Positions 9,336 to 21,131 of a stretch of DNA of 64,000 bases are shown piece after piece. The DNA is from Forficula auricularia. Lineage: Eukaryota; Arthropoda; Insecta; Dermaptera; Forficulidae. The notes under the pieces are model-generated. The model saw only the letters and a list, made by a program, of their open reading frames with translations, was not told the origin of the DNA and made no database searches. The DNA lies in NCBI GenBank assembly GCA_024734495.1, contig JALMQS010000075.1, positions 7,753,493 to 7,817,492 on the forward strand, given 5' to 3'. The position numbers were made by a program, and so were the translations under genes. Position 1 is the first letter of the stretch, and every line of letters begins with the position of its first letter.

Positions 9336-11344
9336 TTGTGAATTGCCCAGCTTGCTTACTAATTTAGCTAAATCCTGTGATTCAACACCCATAGGAAACA
9401 ACAAATTTATTTCTAATTAAAATGTCTGATGATGAAGGTTTCTCCTTAAGGAGGTATGGGACAGCAGCTCTATCTCGTTGATCTACGAAAAATCTTTTGT
9501 ATTTCTGCAGAGTGACAACGTCTGCCTACTAAATTTTTTAATAAATAAAATTGTTAATAATGAGGTTAATTTCGAATACAAATCTTTGTTTTTATAATAT
9601 TAATAAAAGGAATATTGAGATAAATTTTTTCTCATTATAAAAACATTTATTTAACAAAAAAACGATTTCAAGAAATAGAGTTAGAATTCTACACTAGTGC
9701 TTTTGTTATATTCTGTTGGCTCCAAACAACTTTTCATTTTTAAATTTATGAATAACTTATTAACTAGACTGTCAAATCTATTGAAAAATGTATCATTCGA
9801 TTAATAATATTGAAAAGTTGAATTATTGATCTGTATAAATTTGTTGAAAATGGTATAATTTGTATAGAAGTTATAGCTCTTTTAAAAGCTCGGTCCATTT
9901 ACTTCCATGTTAAAAGGACAATTTTCAATAATTTATTTCTCGGTAATGGGACAGACGATCAACATCAAATTTCGGGAATAAATAATACTTCAATGAATCG
10001 ATGGTAAAAATTTGAGAATTTTCTTATAAAAATAATAAACAGTCCCGAACCGACTTAAGACAACACTTTTGTATTAAAAAGCTAAATCGCATTGTCGAAT
10101 TTCAATTTTCTAGCTTAAACAGTTCGCTGACAAATAATTCCGAAACCACTGAAAGAGTACTGTCTTAAAAAAATTGTCAATTATTCCTTCGTCATTAAAA
10201 AATCACAAAACTTTATCTTGAAGCTTCGCAGTGAGTTCTAATAATTCAGAATTTCACTATCACTGTAATGAAATCGAACGTCATTAATATTATTGGTACT
10301 AATTACCTTAAATTAGCTGGTACCAAAATAGCCATGAATAAAAATAAATACTGAACCCTGTTGGATCATTTTATATTGAGTTTTATATTTTACTTTTTTA
10401 GAATATAAATTTATAATGAGTTAGTTTTTTTTGGGTAAATTATTTTTTCATTCATTTAATAAAACAAGAATATTATAAATAACCTATTTTTTAGCGAGAG
10501 TTGTAGGAAATTAAGTAGTAAAGAGCAATCTGTTAATATTCTAAGTATACTCACTTCAATTCTACGAAAAGCTAATTAGAACGCAACTGAAAACGAAAGT
10601 GAAGCCTTTAAAGAAAAATCGATAAAGTACTTCAAAAATACGAAAATAAATCCACCTTCCTATTATTTATCAAAGCAGACCAGAAAAAATAAGAGCTTTA
10701 TAGAGAAGAAATTTTTTAAATTAGTATAAAAAAGAATTAAGTAAATTAAAGGTCTGCAATTTTTATCAGAAGGTGAATTTATCATACAAAGTTTAATTTT
10801 AGGCAAAATTTTGTTTTTTTGCTTATTAATGTTTCGAAATTTCTGAAACATGTAGAAATGTTTCCAGAATTATTTTTTCTATCTATGTGTCTAAATTCTG
10901 ATACACTCGTTAACTTAATAACGGAAAGACTTAGAAAAATTTTTCTTGAAGCAAAATCTTAATATTCTGAAATAAATAAATCACTAGAGGACTAGATTTT
11001 GAGGCTATAACTCTAAGATTTTCTAGATCAATAATGCAAAATAAAAAATAAATAACAATTTATTAAATCAAATCATTCTATGAAGAACTGTCTTTTCATA
11101 TTTAAGGATTTGATTTTTTCTCCAATAACTCTAGTTAAAGACCTAAAATCTATGCCAATTTAGAGCTTTCTATCTGAAACATTCCACTAATAGTACACAA
11201 CATACAACTAAATTTGCGAAGAGTATACCGAGTCCTCAAAATATTTTCAGTTTTTCCTTCAATTTATTAATGAAGCATTGTATATTATGAAAAACAATTG
11301 AAATATAAAGAATAATCACAAGATGTTGTCATTTATTAAATCCA
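9336..11344. other. Two kilobases of AT-rich unique sequence
   Basis: No ORF of note, no inverted repeat and no recognised repeat. It is probably intronic or intergenic. Confidence 0.4.
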
Positions 11345-11510
11345 AGATGGAATGGATAATTTTTAATTATACTTATATCAGAAGGGGTGTGTTCACCCCC
11401 TCAGAATTAAACCTGACTGCCAAAAGCCGGGCCAATTGACCATCATGTGAGGAAACGTAAGCCTTGACACCACCCTTCTGACAAATGATTAAAAATTATT
11501 CATTCCATCT
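11345..11510. mobile_element. Small fold-back / MITE-like element
   Basis: The left arm AGATGGAATGGATAATTTTT through ATCAGAAGGGGTG is mirrored by the right arm CACCACCCTTCTGAC through AAAAATTATTCATTCCATCT, with a short unpaired centre. It has no ORF. The superfamily is not identified. Confidence 0.6.
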
Positions 11511-11605
11511 CGAGTCTACTAGATGACAACCTCTCGTGATTTCATTAGAAATTTTAATTCTAGTATTATCAATAATTTGAACTCTCATCAGTCTTTTTAA
11601 TTTTT

Positions 11606-12265
11606 CTTCTTCTTCTTCTTCTTCTTATTTTTAAACCTATAGGTTTGTTTCTTCCAGAACGTCATACCATCTCTTCTTAGGACGACCTCTACTTCTTATT
11701 CCAACCGGCTTGTTTGTCATCACTTTCTTTACCAGTCGGTCTTCTGGCATTCTTCTCACATGCGCATACCATTCCGCTCTTCTTCTTTTAACCCATTCGC
11801 CCACCTTTTGTATTCCACATTTTTCTCTAATATCTTCACTCTTCATCCTATCGAGCCTGGTCACGTTCATTATCCTTCGTAATGTCTTCATTTCAGTCGT
11901 TTCCAATAATTGAGAAGTTTTTGCAGTATCGGGTCTTGTCTCTGCTGCGTAAGTTAATATTGGACGTACTACGGTTTTGTAGACTCGTACCTTGGCCTCC
12001 GTTCTTAAATATTGATTTGACCAGATTGCATTGTTAAGGCAACCCGATATTTTTGAGGCTCTTATTGCCTGATGTCTTACCTCTGTTTCTAGGTCTTGAT
12101 GAGAGGTCATTTGGATGCCAAGGTATGTGAAGGACATGACTTGTTCGACAATGGTATCGTACAGTTGTAGTTTGCATCGGAGTGGTGATTTAGAGATTGT
12201 CAGTGTTTTGGTCTTCTTGGTTGACAGAGTGAGACCGAATTTATGCGCAACACAGCTAAATTTAT
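11606..12265 (-). mobile_element. 5'-truncated non-LTR retrotransposon with (GAA)n tail
   Basis: On the minus strand this is the 3' end of a LINE: the C-terminal reverse transcriptase frame followed by a short (AAG/GAA)n tail (plus-strand CTT repeats, 11606-11629). A direct repeat TTTTTAATTTTT flanks it at 11594-11605 and 12266-12277 and may be the target duplication, though it is low-complexity. Severe 5' truncation with a microsatellite tail is typical of target-primed insertion. Confidence 0.75.
11637..12263 (-). pseudogene. Reverse transcriptase C-terminal fragment (LINE ORF2)
   Basis: The frame is open without an initiating ATG from about 12260 to the stop at 11637-11639, about 207 codons. 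Motifs typical of the C-terminus of insect endonuclease-reverse transcriptases are FGLTLSTKKTKTL, MSFTYLGIQMT, VYKTVVRPILTYAAE, ETTEMKTLRRI, RRRAEWYAHVRRM and SRGRPKKRWYDVLEE. The catalytic FADD block and the endonuclease are missing, so it cannot work. An ATG at 12137 begins a 166-residue frame but is internal to the domain. I see no frameshift, so the insertion may be fairly recent. I cannot fix the clade. Confidence 0.85.
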
Positions 12266-12277
12266 TTTTTTAATTTT

Positions 12278-12535
12278 TAATATATATTATTTATCATGGG
12301 TTCAAATAGCTGATCGGATAGAGAAACAATGAAATTAAGAACTATAATTAAATAGTTTGTTGATATATTAACCAAAAGATTTTTTATTTCAAAAAAAATT
12401 TCGATTAAAGATAAAGTTTTCATGCTGAGATTTGGATGTTTTGAGTATAATATGATGTCCTAATATTAATATGACTTATACTAATTAATGAATTAATGGT
12501 ATATCAAAATTAGAGTTTAATTGATTTGCTCTTAC
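12278..12535. other. AT-rich sequence
   Basis: No feature recognised. Confidence 0.4.
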
Positions 12536-12653
12536 CTTGGAAGAATGGCCGTCGCGTCTGCACTGGTCGGTTTCCGCCAAACAAATGAATAAAATGCCGT
12601 TTTTAATTCCGACCGATTATCTTAAATGCATTTCTCTAGGTGGACTCGATTCT
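12536..12653 (-). other. Candidate non-coding internal exon (minus strand)
   Basis: Reading the minus strand, a U-rich acceptor (TATTTTCTGTTTTAG) ends at 12654 and a near-consensus donor (CCAAG|GTAAGAG) starts at 12535. The 118 nt between are clearly less AT-rich than the flanks and contain GTCGGTTTCC-type GC words. All three frames contain a stop within the first 40 nt, so it would be a 5'-UTR exon, a lncRNA exon or a premature-stop exon. A chance pair of splice sites is possible. Confidence 0.4.
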
Positions 12654-13084
12654 CTAAAACAGAAAATATAAAATAATAGTTTGATTAAAAAAAGGAAATT
12701 ATCAGTAAAAGATAAATGAAAATAAATTTAACATGAACTTGTAGATATCAATTTTTTATTTAATTATTATTACATAGTATTGGACCATTTTTTTAAATCA
12801 ATTTTAATTAATATAATAATTAATCCAACATTTAAGCGTCTTGCAATTAATATTTTTCTTTGTCATTTGGGGATATTATGAATATACTTTTACATGTTTA
12901 ATCTCAAGAACGAAATGGACTATTCAAATTACTTGAATACCCAGTGAACCATCTTGTAATAAATTCAGGGTATTCTAAATGAGTGTTTAAGATTTTAAGG
13001 GGTGATTAGATAGTTTATCGTAAAACAAATTGCGATTTAATCATAAGTTCAAAAAATTCATTTCTGAGAGAATAAGATGTTATA
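12654..13084. other. AT-rich sequence
   Basis: No feature recognised. Confidence 0.4.
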
Positions 13085-13680
13085 AAAATAATTCAAAAAT
13101 ATAATAATTGACCCCTACAATAAGAGATCTCTTATATTTAATAAGAAAGAACTCTCCTCTCTCAATTTTGAGCCCATTAAGAATTAATAACATCTCATTT
13201 TAATTATGAGACTATTCTATTAGAAATATCAGCTTTCTTTGATTTTCGTTTAAAATTTTATTATTTTAAATTATTTTTTAACCCTCCTCCCCCTCTTTTT
13301 GGTCACTATCAATTTCTTATAGTGAGTCATTTTCATAAAGTCGTATAGGGTCCATGTTTTCGTACAAATCGATTAAAGGGTCTAGAACTTATATTGATAA
13401 TTATATTTTTTTAACCCCTTTCCCAATTTCGGCCCCCGAAAACAATAATAACACTCATTTTTATTATAGGTTCATTTTACAGTATATTTCATTTTTTTGT
13501 TTTTTTAGTTTGAAAATCTTATAATTTTAATTTTTAACCCCCCTCCCACCCTTCATTTTGGTTGGATTTCAATCAAAATCTAATCAGCAATCTCAATGCA
13601 CCAAAACTACATGTGAAATTTCGTTTTGATGTTCATACTAGTTTTTGAGCTAGAGCGTACACAATATTTAAAAAAATGGT
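13085..13680. mobile_element. Interspersed repeat R1, copy 3 (partial)
   Basis: It shares with copy 1 ATTATAGGTTCATTTTACAG, AGTTTGAAAATCTTATAATT, CTCAATGCACCAAAACTACA and CATACTAGTTTTTGAGCTAG. Its left half (13085-13440) corresponds to the reverse complement of 3240-3560. It lacks the conserved outer end GACACGTTCTGATATGGCCA, so it is truncated. Confidence 0.6.
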
Positions 13681-14392
13681 CTTGACATAATGAAGTGTCA
13701 TGGTCACTCTTATGTTAATAAATGTAATATGTCAGGTACATAGGCTTGACTACAGATACGATTAGATGTTAGATGTTTGGTTATAATAATTACTACTATA
13801 AAGCAAAAATGGCGTCCTATCAAGACGGAACCTAAGGCGCTGTCGAACCTAAATCCGCCCTTGTATATGGCCCCCTTCCTCCAAAAGATTTTAATTTCTA
13901 GTTGTTAAACAAAGCTTGTAGGAACAGAATGCGTCACAGTGCATTTAAACATTACTATTTTAAGTTGGGCCAGTTTTGCTTCTTTAGGTACAGAGATGGG
14001 CAAAATATATTTTCGATATAAAATACAAATTACATTGGAAATGGGTGTTTTTGATATTAAATAGTATTTTAAAAATACAAAATACATAATTAGGGTGATC
14101 CTTATTTTGGATATTTTCGAATATTTACGCGGACATATGGTTCTAAATAAATAAAATTAATATCTCCTAAGTTTCAAGTTTCTATCTCAATTTTAACCTA
14201 GTGCTACAGATTAAGTTTCCCACCTAAATAACATGAGGTTTTTGTCATTGAAAGATCAATATTTATTCTGGTCAAAGTAATGCTTCAAAAAATCGTGGGG
14301 CGGGGGTCCAGGGGGCGTCTCCCATGGCTAGCAAGAGGGCCGCCGAAGGCGAGCCTTGCAGTTAGTATTTAATATAATATCATTTTATTAGG
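13681..14392. other. AT-rich sequence with a GC-rich patch at 14290-14365
   Basis: The patch GTGGGGCGGGGGTCCAGGGG ... GCTAGCAAGAGGG resembles, inverted, 34480-34520 (CTCTTGCTAGCCAAGG). It is likely another worn repeat. No gene. Confidence 0.35.
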
Positions 14393-14800
14393 GGTGATTC
14401 TGCGAGGTAGTTGACTCTTGTTCTGAACTTAAATGGAAAATTCAAATTAAACAATTTGAATATAACCACCTTTGGGGGATGATTATGAGCTAAAGCCGAA
14501 TTTACGTTGATAACCAATTATGTTTTGAAAAACAAATGATTAAAAAAAACGATTCATTATCAAAAAGCTTTGACAATTTCTTTTCAAAGATTAGGTTTAT
14601 ATTTATACTTTTTTTAATATAAACCAATTAAATGAATGACTCTGCGGGGTAGGCGAGACAGAATAAGCCTACTCAGAAGGTATAGGGAAACAACTAATTC
14701 ATTCAAATTACAAAATAAAATATTTCTCTTTGCATTCGTATTGGGATGAAGCCGAATTTAATTTGTTAATGAGTTTTGTTTTAAAAACCATCAAAAAATT
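14393..14800. repeat. Two degenerate copies of a roughly 240-bp unit (a, b)
   Basis: Unit landmarks occur in the same order: TCTGCGAGGTAG (14399) and TCTGCGGGGTAGG (14640), then AAAGCCGAATTTA (14490) and GAAGCCGAATTTA (14748). A further unit (c) lies at 15970-16200 beyond a palindromic insertion. TTTTCAAAGATTAGGTTTAT is shared by 14580 and 15970. Confidence 0.6.
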
Positions 14801-14845
14801 AATTATCAAATCTTTAAAAACATATATTTTAAAATTTTAGAAAAA

Positions 14846-15600
14846 AAACGACTTCAAAAAAATTAAATGCAACAACTAAAATAATAGCTCAAAAAATAAA
14901 ATAAAATGCACTAACAGGTATAAAATAATTATCTAGTTTAGTTACAACTAAACGATGAAATTGTTACATGAAATCACTTTTTGAAGTCGGTGCCAAACAA
15001 ACTATATAAGCAAGCTTACGCGATGTTTTCTTCATTACATGCCAAACGTGCCACATTCATTACATGCCAAACGTAAGATCCGTCGAGTGCGATTCATAAA
15101 ATGTATATGTTTGGCACCGACTTCAAAAAGTGATTTAATGTAACAATTTCACCGTTTAGTCGTAACTAATTTAGATAATTATTTTATATCTGTTAGATCA
15201 TTTTATTTTATTTTTAGTTCTTATTATTTTATTTATTATAATTTCGATTATTTGCTCATAAGAATTGAAGATTTCCGTTATTTTGTCATTGATCATATCA
15301 TTAGAACTTGACCAAATTAATATGGGATCACCCCTAAGGTATCCCCTTTCCAATAAAAAAATAATCATCGAAATCGGCCCATAAACAAAGAAGTTATGCG
15401 TGAACATACATAACAAAAAAGGTCCAATCACAATGAAAAAAACGGGAACTGACTGGAACCCAATGCAAAAAAATCACCAAAATCGGTCCATATGGTAAAG
15501 ATAAATAAATGTTCAAACAAAAAAATCCAGACATTCCGTTGATTTGATAACCTCCTCCTTTTTTTCTAAGTCGGTTAAAAAGACTAGGATAAGCTTTTTT
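14846..15600 (-). mobile_element. Palindrome-bearing insect repeat (CGACTTCAAAAA type), copy 1
   Basis: The inner arms 14908-15000 and 15108-15205 are inverted copies (GTTTAGTTACAACTAAACGA, CTTTTTGAAGTCGGTGCCAA). The spacer has a 19-bp direct repeat (15031-15049 and 15056-15074). The outer right segment to about 15590 (CCTCCTCCTTTTTTTCTAAG, CAATGCAAAAAAAT, AATCGGCCCATAAAC) is the reverse-complement relative of 42987-43340. Landmarks are the same as a repeat widely seen in insect genomes. Minus-strand frames at 15198-15431 and 15394-15627 are part of the repeat, not independent genes. Confidence 0.7.
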
Positions 15601-15965
15601 TTTTATTTTAAGATTATAAATAATCATTATACGACTGATTTGAAGAAACCTGCCGCCTCTAAATATAACCCTCTATTTAATAACAATCGCTTGTTGGTGG
15701 CCGATTTGAAAACTCAAATTATGTTGTTTTTTTTCACTATGTTGGAATTAAGTTACCCTCGCGGAATTTCGGGTTTCTCCCAGAATTTGCTCCCAAATTT
15801 TGAAAGTCTCTCGGCTCCCGGAATTTTTAGTATAATATTGTTTTGCCAAGTCTGTTAAATGTAAAGTGAAACTGCGTTGTATAGATTATTTATTTGCCGA
15901 TTAAAAATATTTTCAGTCAATTTCTTTTTGCCTACCTCCCGGAATTTTTTTTCTATTGACATTTC
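15601..15965. other. AT-rich sequence with CCCGGAATTTTT repeats
   Basis: The word CGGAATTT(T/C) recurs (15758, 15817, 15940) in a loosely repetitive context. No gene. Confidence 0.35.
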
Positions 15966-16200
15966 AAGAACTTTTCAAAGATTAGGTTTATATTTATATG
16001 TTTTAAAACCAATGATTATATGAAAGATTCTGCGAGGTTCTATAAAGGTGGGAATACATTATAAGTACTAAATAAGTTGGGAAATAGAACACCATTATAA
16101 TCCATGTTTGACTGTTTAATTCAATTGAAAAATTTTATTTTTAATATTCATATTTTCTTGCATTCGTTTTCATAAAAAAAAATAGGCTGAACTCTGACGT
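15966..16200. repeat. Third copy (c) of the roughly 240-bp unit
   Basis: TTTCAAAGATTAGGTTTATA, TCTGCGAGGTTCTA, TTGCATTCGTTTTCAT and AATAGGCTGAACTC match units a and b at 14393-14800 in order and orientation. The palindromic repeat at 14846-15600 separates them. Confidence 0.6.
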
Positions 16201-16429
16201 CATGTCATTGATTCTGGTATCCGGTACCAAATTTTTATTTAATAAATATTTTAAGATATAAAATACTGATTCAGTATTTAAAAAATTATACTATCGTTTA
16301 ATACTTATATTTTTAAATTTAAAAATTTTAACTCTATTATTAATTAACAGTCTATAAAAAATTAATAATTTTAATTATTAATTTCGAAGAAAATGCTTTG
16401 ATCATTAATTACCGAGAATAAAATGTTGA

Positions 16430-16760
16430 ACACCTATATGATGGATGTTGGGTGGGCTCATTCACCCCAAGTACTGAGCGCCCTTAATTAAGTACACATG
16501 GCAAACGCGCTCATCCTATTGAATTATCCGGTTCCGTTCGGCGGGGCTTTAATTGCATGGATTACCACATGACATCGGATGGAGTCAGTCCGATAGATCC
16601 AGTCTCACTCAGACGCTTGCAGGCAACTGCAACAGACTGAATGCCTTCAAGCTCTCAGCCATGCTCTCGTTCTATCAATTTCTAATCGACTTTACCCTTT
16701 TGGGTTATTTCGAACAGATGTACGAACACAAACAACAAAATAGAAAATCCTAAAGATAGA
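16430..16760. other. GC-richer non-repetitive island, candidate exon or conserved element
   Basis: It stands out from AT-rich flanks and shows no repeat copies in this window. An ATG at 16557 opens a 27-codon protein-like frame (MDYHMTSDGVSPIDPVSLRR and on) ending TGA at 16638. I could not find a good donor, so coding status is undecided. Confidence 0.3.
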
Positions 16761-17990
16761 GTGCTTATGGAGGATTTTTTTTTCAATAGAATAAGGACCT
16801 AGCTCTTGATTTTTTTTATACATTTTATATAGGTAATGTTTTTCACTTGAACGACTTTTAAAGATCTACCTCACGTTGGGCTCAGAGAGAAAATTTTAGA
16901 GAAGATTCAGTATAAAAAAATCATAAAAATTGTATTTCTGAGAGAAAAATTATTATGTATATTTGTGTTCAAAAAGATTTAGAAACCTTAATGTCAATAC
17001 ATAATTTATTTAATATTTAATTAAAAACTTTGGTGATTTTCAAATTTTTGAAAAAATAAATATTATCAAAAATTGCATAATTTTTTTAATTATTTATTGT
17101 GTTAAAAATATGTATATTTTTAATAACTTTAATTAAATAGTTTAAGTATTTTCGTATCTGTTTTTTAGGTCTTCTTATAAGTGAAATGAAACTTTTAAGG
17201 TAGTTCTTTCACAAATGCAAAAATTCAATAAGTCTTTGAAACTTGTAATATAAGTCATTAAAAGCATAATACACATACTGTTAAAATTTGAAGACGATTT
17301 ACCACACCAAACATGAAATAATTGCATTTAAAAATGAAATTTTTTTAGATACGGTAGATTGGGAAAAGGTTGGAAAATGATCATTATTTTATTTTTTTTT
17401 TCATTGAAGGACTTTCACCATCTTGATGTAAAACTAATATTTGTTAGAATAATATATTCGGAGTAACTTAAAAAAAAATTGAAATTATTTACCTCGTAGT
17501 TTTAATAAAAAATAAAAAACATATTTGGGCGATTATTTTTAGTGTAGGGGATATAATATCAATGGCTCGGAAACGATCCATTAATAAAGAGAATATAGTA
17601 GTATAAAAAATACAGTCGCGTTAAAAAACATAACCTAAAATTTTAGTATCGTTCATATTTATAGAGTGGTTACGAGGCTAAAACTTTTTGTGTGGATTGT
17701 CGCGAAAGAACATCCTTAAGCTTGGGTTCTCAAAAATTTGGCGTGAAAACCCACGATATTGTATATCTTGCATTCGTGTGTACAATATAGCCATTCAGGT
17801 CATTATTTTTAAATGATTTGTTCCAATGCTTTTTGTGAGGAGGGGGTAGATAAATTTATGAATAATTTCCTGAAATTAATTTTCGATACTTTGACAAATG
17901 AGTTACCTGTTTAGTAGTCATAAACTGATATTTGTTAATGATAGCAATATCTACTTTGTGCTTGCATTTTATTTATTTATTAAGCTGCTT
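16761..17990. other. AT-rich unique sequence
   Basis: About 1.2 kb without gene, inverted repeat or known repeat. Confidence 0.4.
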
Positions 17991-18029
17991 AATGTAAAAT
18001 CGATCGTTCTTTGGCTGGCTGCTATTTTA

Positions 18030-18300
18030 TTCTCTAAATGCATTTTTCCTCCAGTGCGGAAATCAAACGCTGCAAGTCAAACAAAACAAAATTTGGAACA
18101 TATCGTAGAACACCTGGAGGGAACAGGAGGCCGAGTTTTTGGTGGCTAGGTCTGCAGAGGTCAGCTTCACGCTCGAGCCAACAATACCGAGCCGCGCCTC
18201 GGCAGGTATCACCTGGTTTGGCTGCCAATTGTGATAACTAAAACCATTTCTTACCTGAATTTAATCTCCAGGCGATCCCAGGTATACATTGGAACATTGA
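18030..18300 (-). other. GC-richer island with a possible minus-strand splice donor
   Basis: On the minus strand TTCAG|GTAAGAAATGG (around 18253) is an excellent donor match. The preceding bases are open for a short stretch (NFNVPMYTWDRLEIKF), but the upstream acceptor is weak. A 64-codon minus frame (18034-18228) also lies in the island. It is a candidate exon or conserved element, with no family recognised. Confidence 0.3.
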
Positions 18301-19492
18301 AGTTAGCTAGTTATGGATTCAGCGTGAGTTTAATTTCTATAAACTGCAAAGTTACTCATTCCTCAACGGAATCATTTTTATTTCCCTTATGTTGTTGGGA
18401 TGTTTGTTAATGACCAACCGGGTTTACCAACGGCAGCCGCAACCAAGAACAAAAATTTCCCGATGAATCGATCCTCGGATTTTCTTTATGCCAGTATTTT
18501 ATTTAACTGAATAACATGAGCTGCACTTTTACCTATTAAAATTTTGATCAGTAAAATTAAATAATTTTATAAAATAATAAATTTGTGGAAAAACCCTTGT
18601 TGTGCGTGGACCATAAGACTTTAACTTGAACAAACTCTCTTCTTGGAAATCACTCTACGTATTTCCCCATTCAAATTAGGCCACGAGAATCCCTAAAAAA
18701 AAAAAAAAAATTAATAGGATGTTTACTGTGGGTTGAATTAAATCAAAACCTTGATTTACCTATTTGATAATAAGCTTAACATAACTTAGTAAATTGGATA
18801 TTAGATTGTATCTAACTTTCTGAGATTTGGCTCGTGATCCCGGCTTCTTTCCTTCTACTCTGTTCTTTTCACGATGGAGGGGCCATCCCATACAGGCCTT
18901 TAGGGGATGCACCTTCTGGTATATCTCACATCAATATCATTAAAAAAAAAACGTTAAAATTTAATTCCCTCTAAGTCTCATCATTGCTGAGATATAGGCG
19001 TTTTACAAGTTTTTCAACTGACCTGAAATCAACTTCCCCTTAATTAATTTCATTCAAGATATAGAGCATGCTCATCAATTATATATTTGTACTATTTAAT
19101 AAACCCATCGATAATTAGTATTTTTCCAACACGTCTAATCAATCTCTTAATTTTAATCAGAAGAAAATTTATGCTCAGTGAAGAATGCATGATACCTACT
19201 TGATAAGTAAACCAATTTTAAAAAAATCTTAGAGAAAATCGCAAAAAAAAAAGAAATGGGTGGTTTCCTGCTGTCTAATTTCAAACAAAAGCTTGCTGTA
19301 TTGTTATACTTGGCCATATTTAGATTGTTTCGAATTTCGTTAGTCTGCGATTTACAAATGTTAAAACACAGGAGATAGACACACACACTTTTTGAAGAAT
19401 TTTCGGACACTTTTTGAGGACTAGGGAGCATAAAACCTGTTTTTTGATCTAAATACGATTTCTCCCTATTAATGGTTTCATTAACTTTTACC
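18301..19492. other. Unique sequence, no gene recognised
   Basis: Mixed AT-rich DNA with modestly GC-richer stretches at about 18400-18480 and 18830-18920. No convincing exon or repeat. Confidence 0.35.
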
Positions 19493-19650
19493 CGAGGGGT
19501 GAACCGCGACCTAATATGGTGTACACCTACTTTCACTTCCACTTTCATTTCCAAGTAGAAGACAATAGATGAAGGGGCATTTTCTAATGAATTAAAAAAT
19601 AATTCCACATAATTGGTGTACACCTAATTGCAATCGCGGTTCACCCCTTG
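19493..19650. mobile_element. hAT-type MITE (GGGGTGAACCGCG family), copy 1
   Basis: The terminal inverted repeats are CGAGGGGTGAACCGCG and CGCGGTTCACCCCTTG. A perfect 8-bp target duplication CTTTTACC flanks it (19485-19492 and 19651-19658). An 8-bp duplication is characteristic of the hAT superfamily. At 158 bp it has no transposase. Further copies: 42111-42275, 42361-42526 and 62295-62548. Confidence 0.9.
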
Positions 19651-19861
19651 CTTTTACCTAAAAGAGACAAAATGAAAGAAGCTTTTGAAATCTTTGAGAA
19701 GCCCTAAAAAAGTCAAGACCTCGGGAGAGGAATGCAATATTTAAACATATTCCAATTAATATCATATAATGGTATTAATGTAAGTTAAAGTAATAAAAAC
19801 ATTTCAAAAATCGATAGGCTCTCGGCTCTCTGCAAAGTTTGAGCTAAAATGATAAAACATT

Positions 19862-19962
19862 GTTGAAGGAGACAATAAAAGAGTGTGTCTTCTGCTGGAA
19901 TTATACATTTTATTTATAATTCCAGCAGAAGACACACTCTTTTATTGTTTCCTTCAATATAT
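19862..19962. repeat. Family A-related hairpin lacking the ribozyme
   Basis: TTGAAGGAGACAATAAAAGA plus GTGTGTCTTCTGCTGGAATT is mirrored to TTCCTTCAATA. The arm is nearly identical to the outer arm of the 33786-34062 palindrome, but the hammerhead part is absent. It looks like an internal-deletion derivative. Confidence 0.8.
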
Positions 19963-20880
19963 ACAAATTCTGCTATCCTCGGCACAAAAATTTTTCAATT
20001 TAATGATAAAACATTCCATAAATGTGCAGCCAATTAATACAAGCTTCTGTGTCGAATTTAAGCTTGTTATCAATAAGCGTTCAAGGGAGTTCGATATATC
20101 AAATCAACTTTTTTTTTTTTTTTGATTCTCTGTATTTTCCATCCTGAAGGTATGAAGCCAAAAAGACAAAAATCTAAACACTTTGTTTTTGAAATACAAA
20201 CATTTTAAAATTTCATTTTTCTAGGATTCAATTTACTTCCCTTCTACGATATATCTCTAAAAAAAGATCTGATTCGCATGTGCGTGACCTTAATTGGTTG
20301 CTTTTCTAAGCATTCGGCCAGATTTTATCAGCACAGTTCACTTTTTCAACTGACATTCAAAAGTCAAACTATTCAAGTCAAACTTAATTTTATATAATTT
20401 TTTTTTTGTTCACATATTTGTTTCAAATATTGATTTTTATCAACCTTTAATTAGTATAAAATTAATTGAAAAATCATCTTTTTTAGCTCCCTAGATCGCT
20501 GATTAGATGATTGTAGAATCTTTTCAACCCCTACAGCACAATTGGTTGTATTATTTAACTTCTTCCAACTTGGTTGTATTATGTTTTTATGATTTGAATT
20601 GAATGAAACGCTCCCCCGGTAGGGACTAGGTGAGGAAGGGACGAAGGCGCGGTCGTGAGCTAGTCTATATCTAAATCAAAGAGTCAGGACCCAGACTGGC
20701 CATCGCAATACTTCCTAGAATATAAATGTGAAAATAAAAAATTAATACTAGTAAACAATTGTGTACACATAAATATGAAGATCCAAAGTAATAAGAGGAC
20801 CAAATGTAAATTGTATGAAATGTTTTATAAATGAAACTATAATAGTTTGACGAGTATTTTCATTTTCATTTTTATACTTT
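19963..20880. other. AT-rich sequence
   Basis: There is a poly(T) run near 20108 and a GC-richer patch at 20605-20700. No gene was found. Confidence 0.4.
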
Positions 20881-20915
20881 AGAGCCCAAAGAGCCTCAGT
20901 TTGCCGACCCCTAGT
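20881..20915. mobile_element. Remnant end of a hAT element
   Basis: The sequence CCTCAGTTTGCCGACCCCTAG matches the terminal type found in hAT elements ending in '...GGTCGGCAAAC' (compare 49939-50358). No partner end or target duplication is visible. Confidence 0.4.
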
Positions 20916-21131
20916 CAAACCGTTCGCTGGAAAAAATTACCAAATCTCCAAGATTTGATGTGAGAGTAAAATAGCTTGTAAAAGTTATCACATTTTCCTT
21001 CATTTGATAATAAAAATTGTATTAGAAAATATTTAAATTTCCATGTTACAGGTAATGTACTTCTTTAGATTGTTATGATTTGAATATATATAAATGTCAC
21101 GATCACTAAGCAGCCTATTATTAGTCTATGC

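Noticed and set aside
11710..11913. 67-codon plus-strand frame
   Set aside because: It is the antisense shadow of the LINE reverse transcriptase fragment on the minus strand.
19153..19623. 156-codon minus-strand frame
   Set aside because: Its first part is the read-through frame of the hAT MITE at 19493-19650 (the same peptide is seen at 42261-42536). The rest is AT-rich, low-complexity and unlike any known domain.
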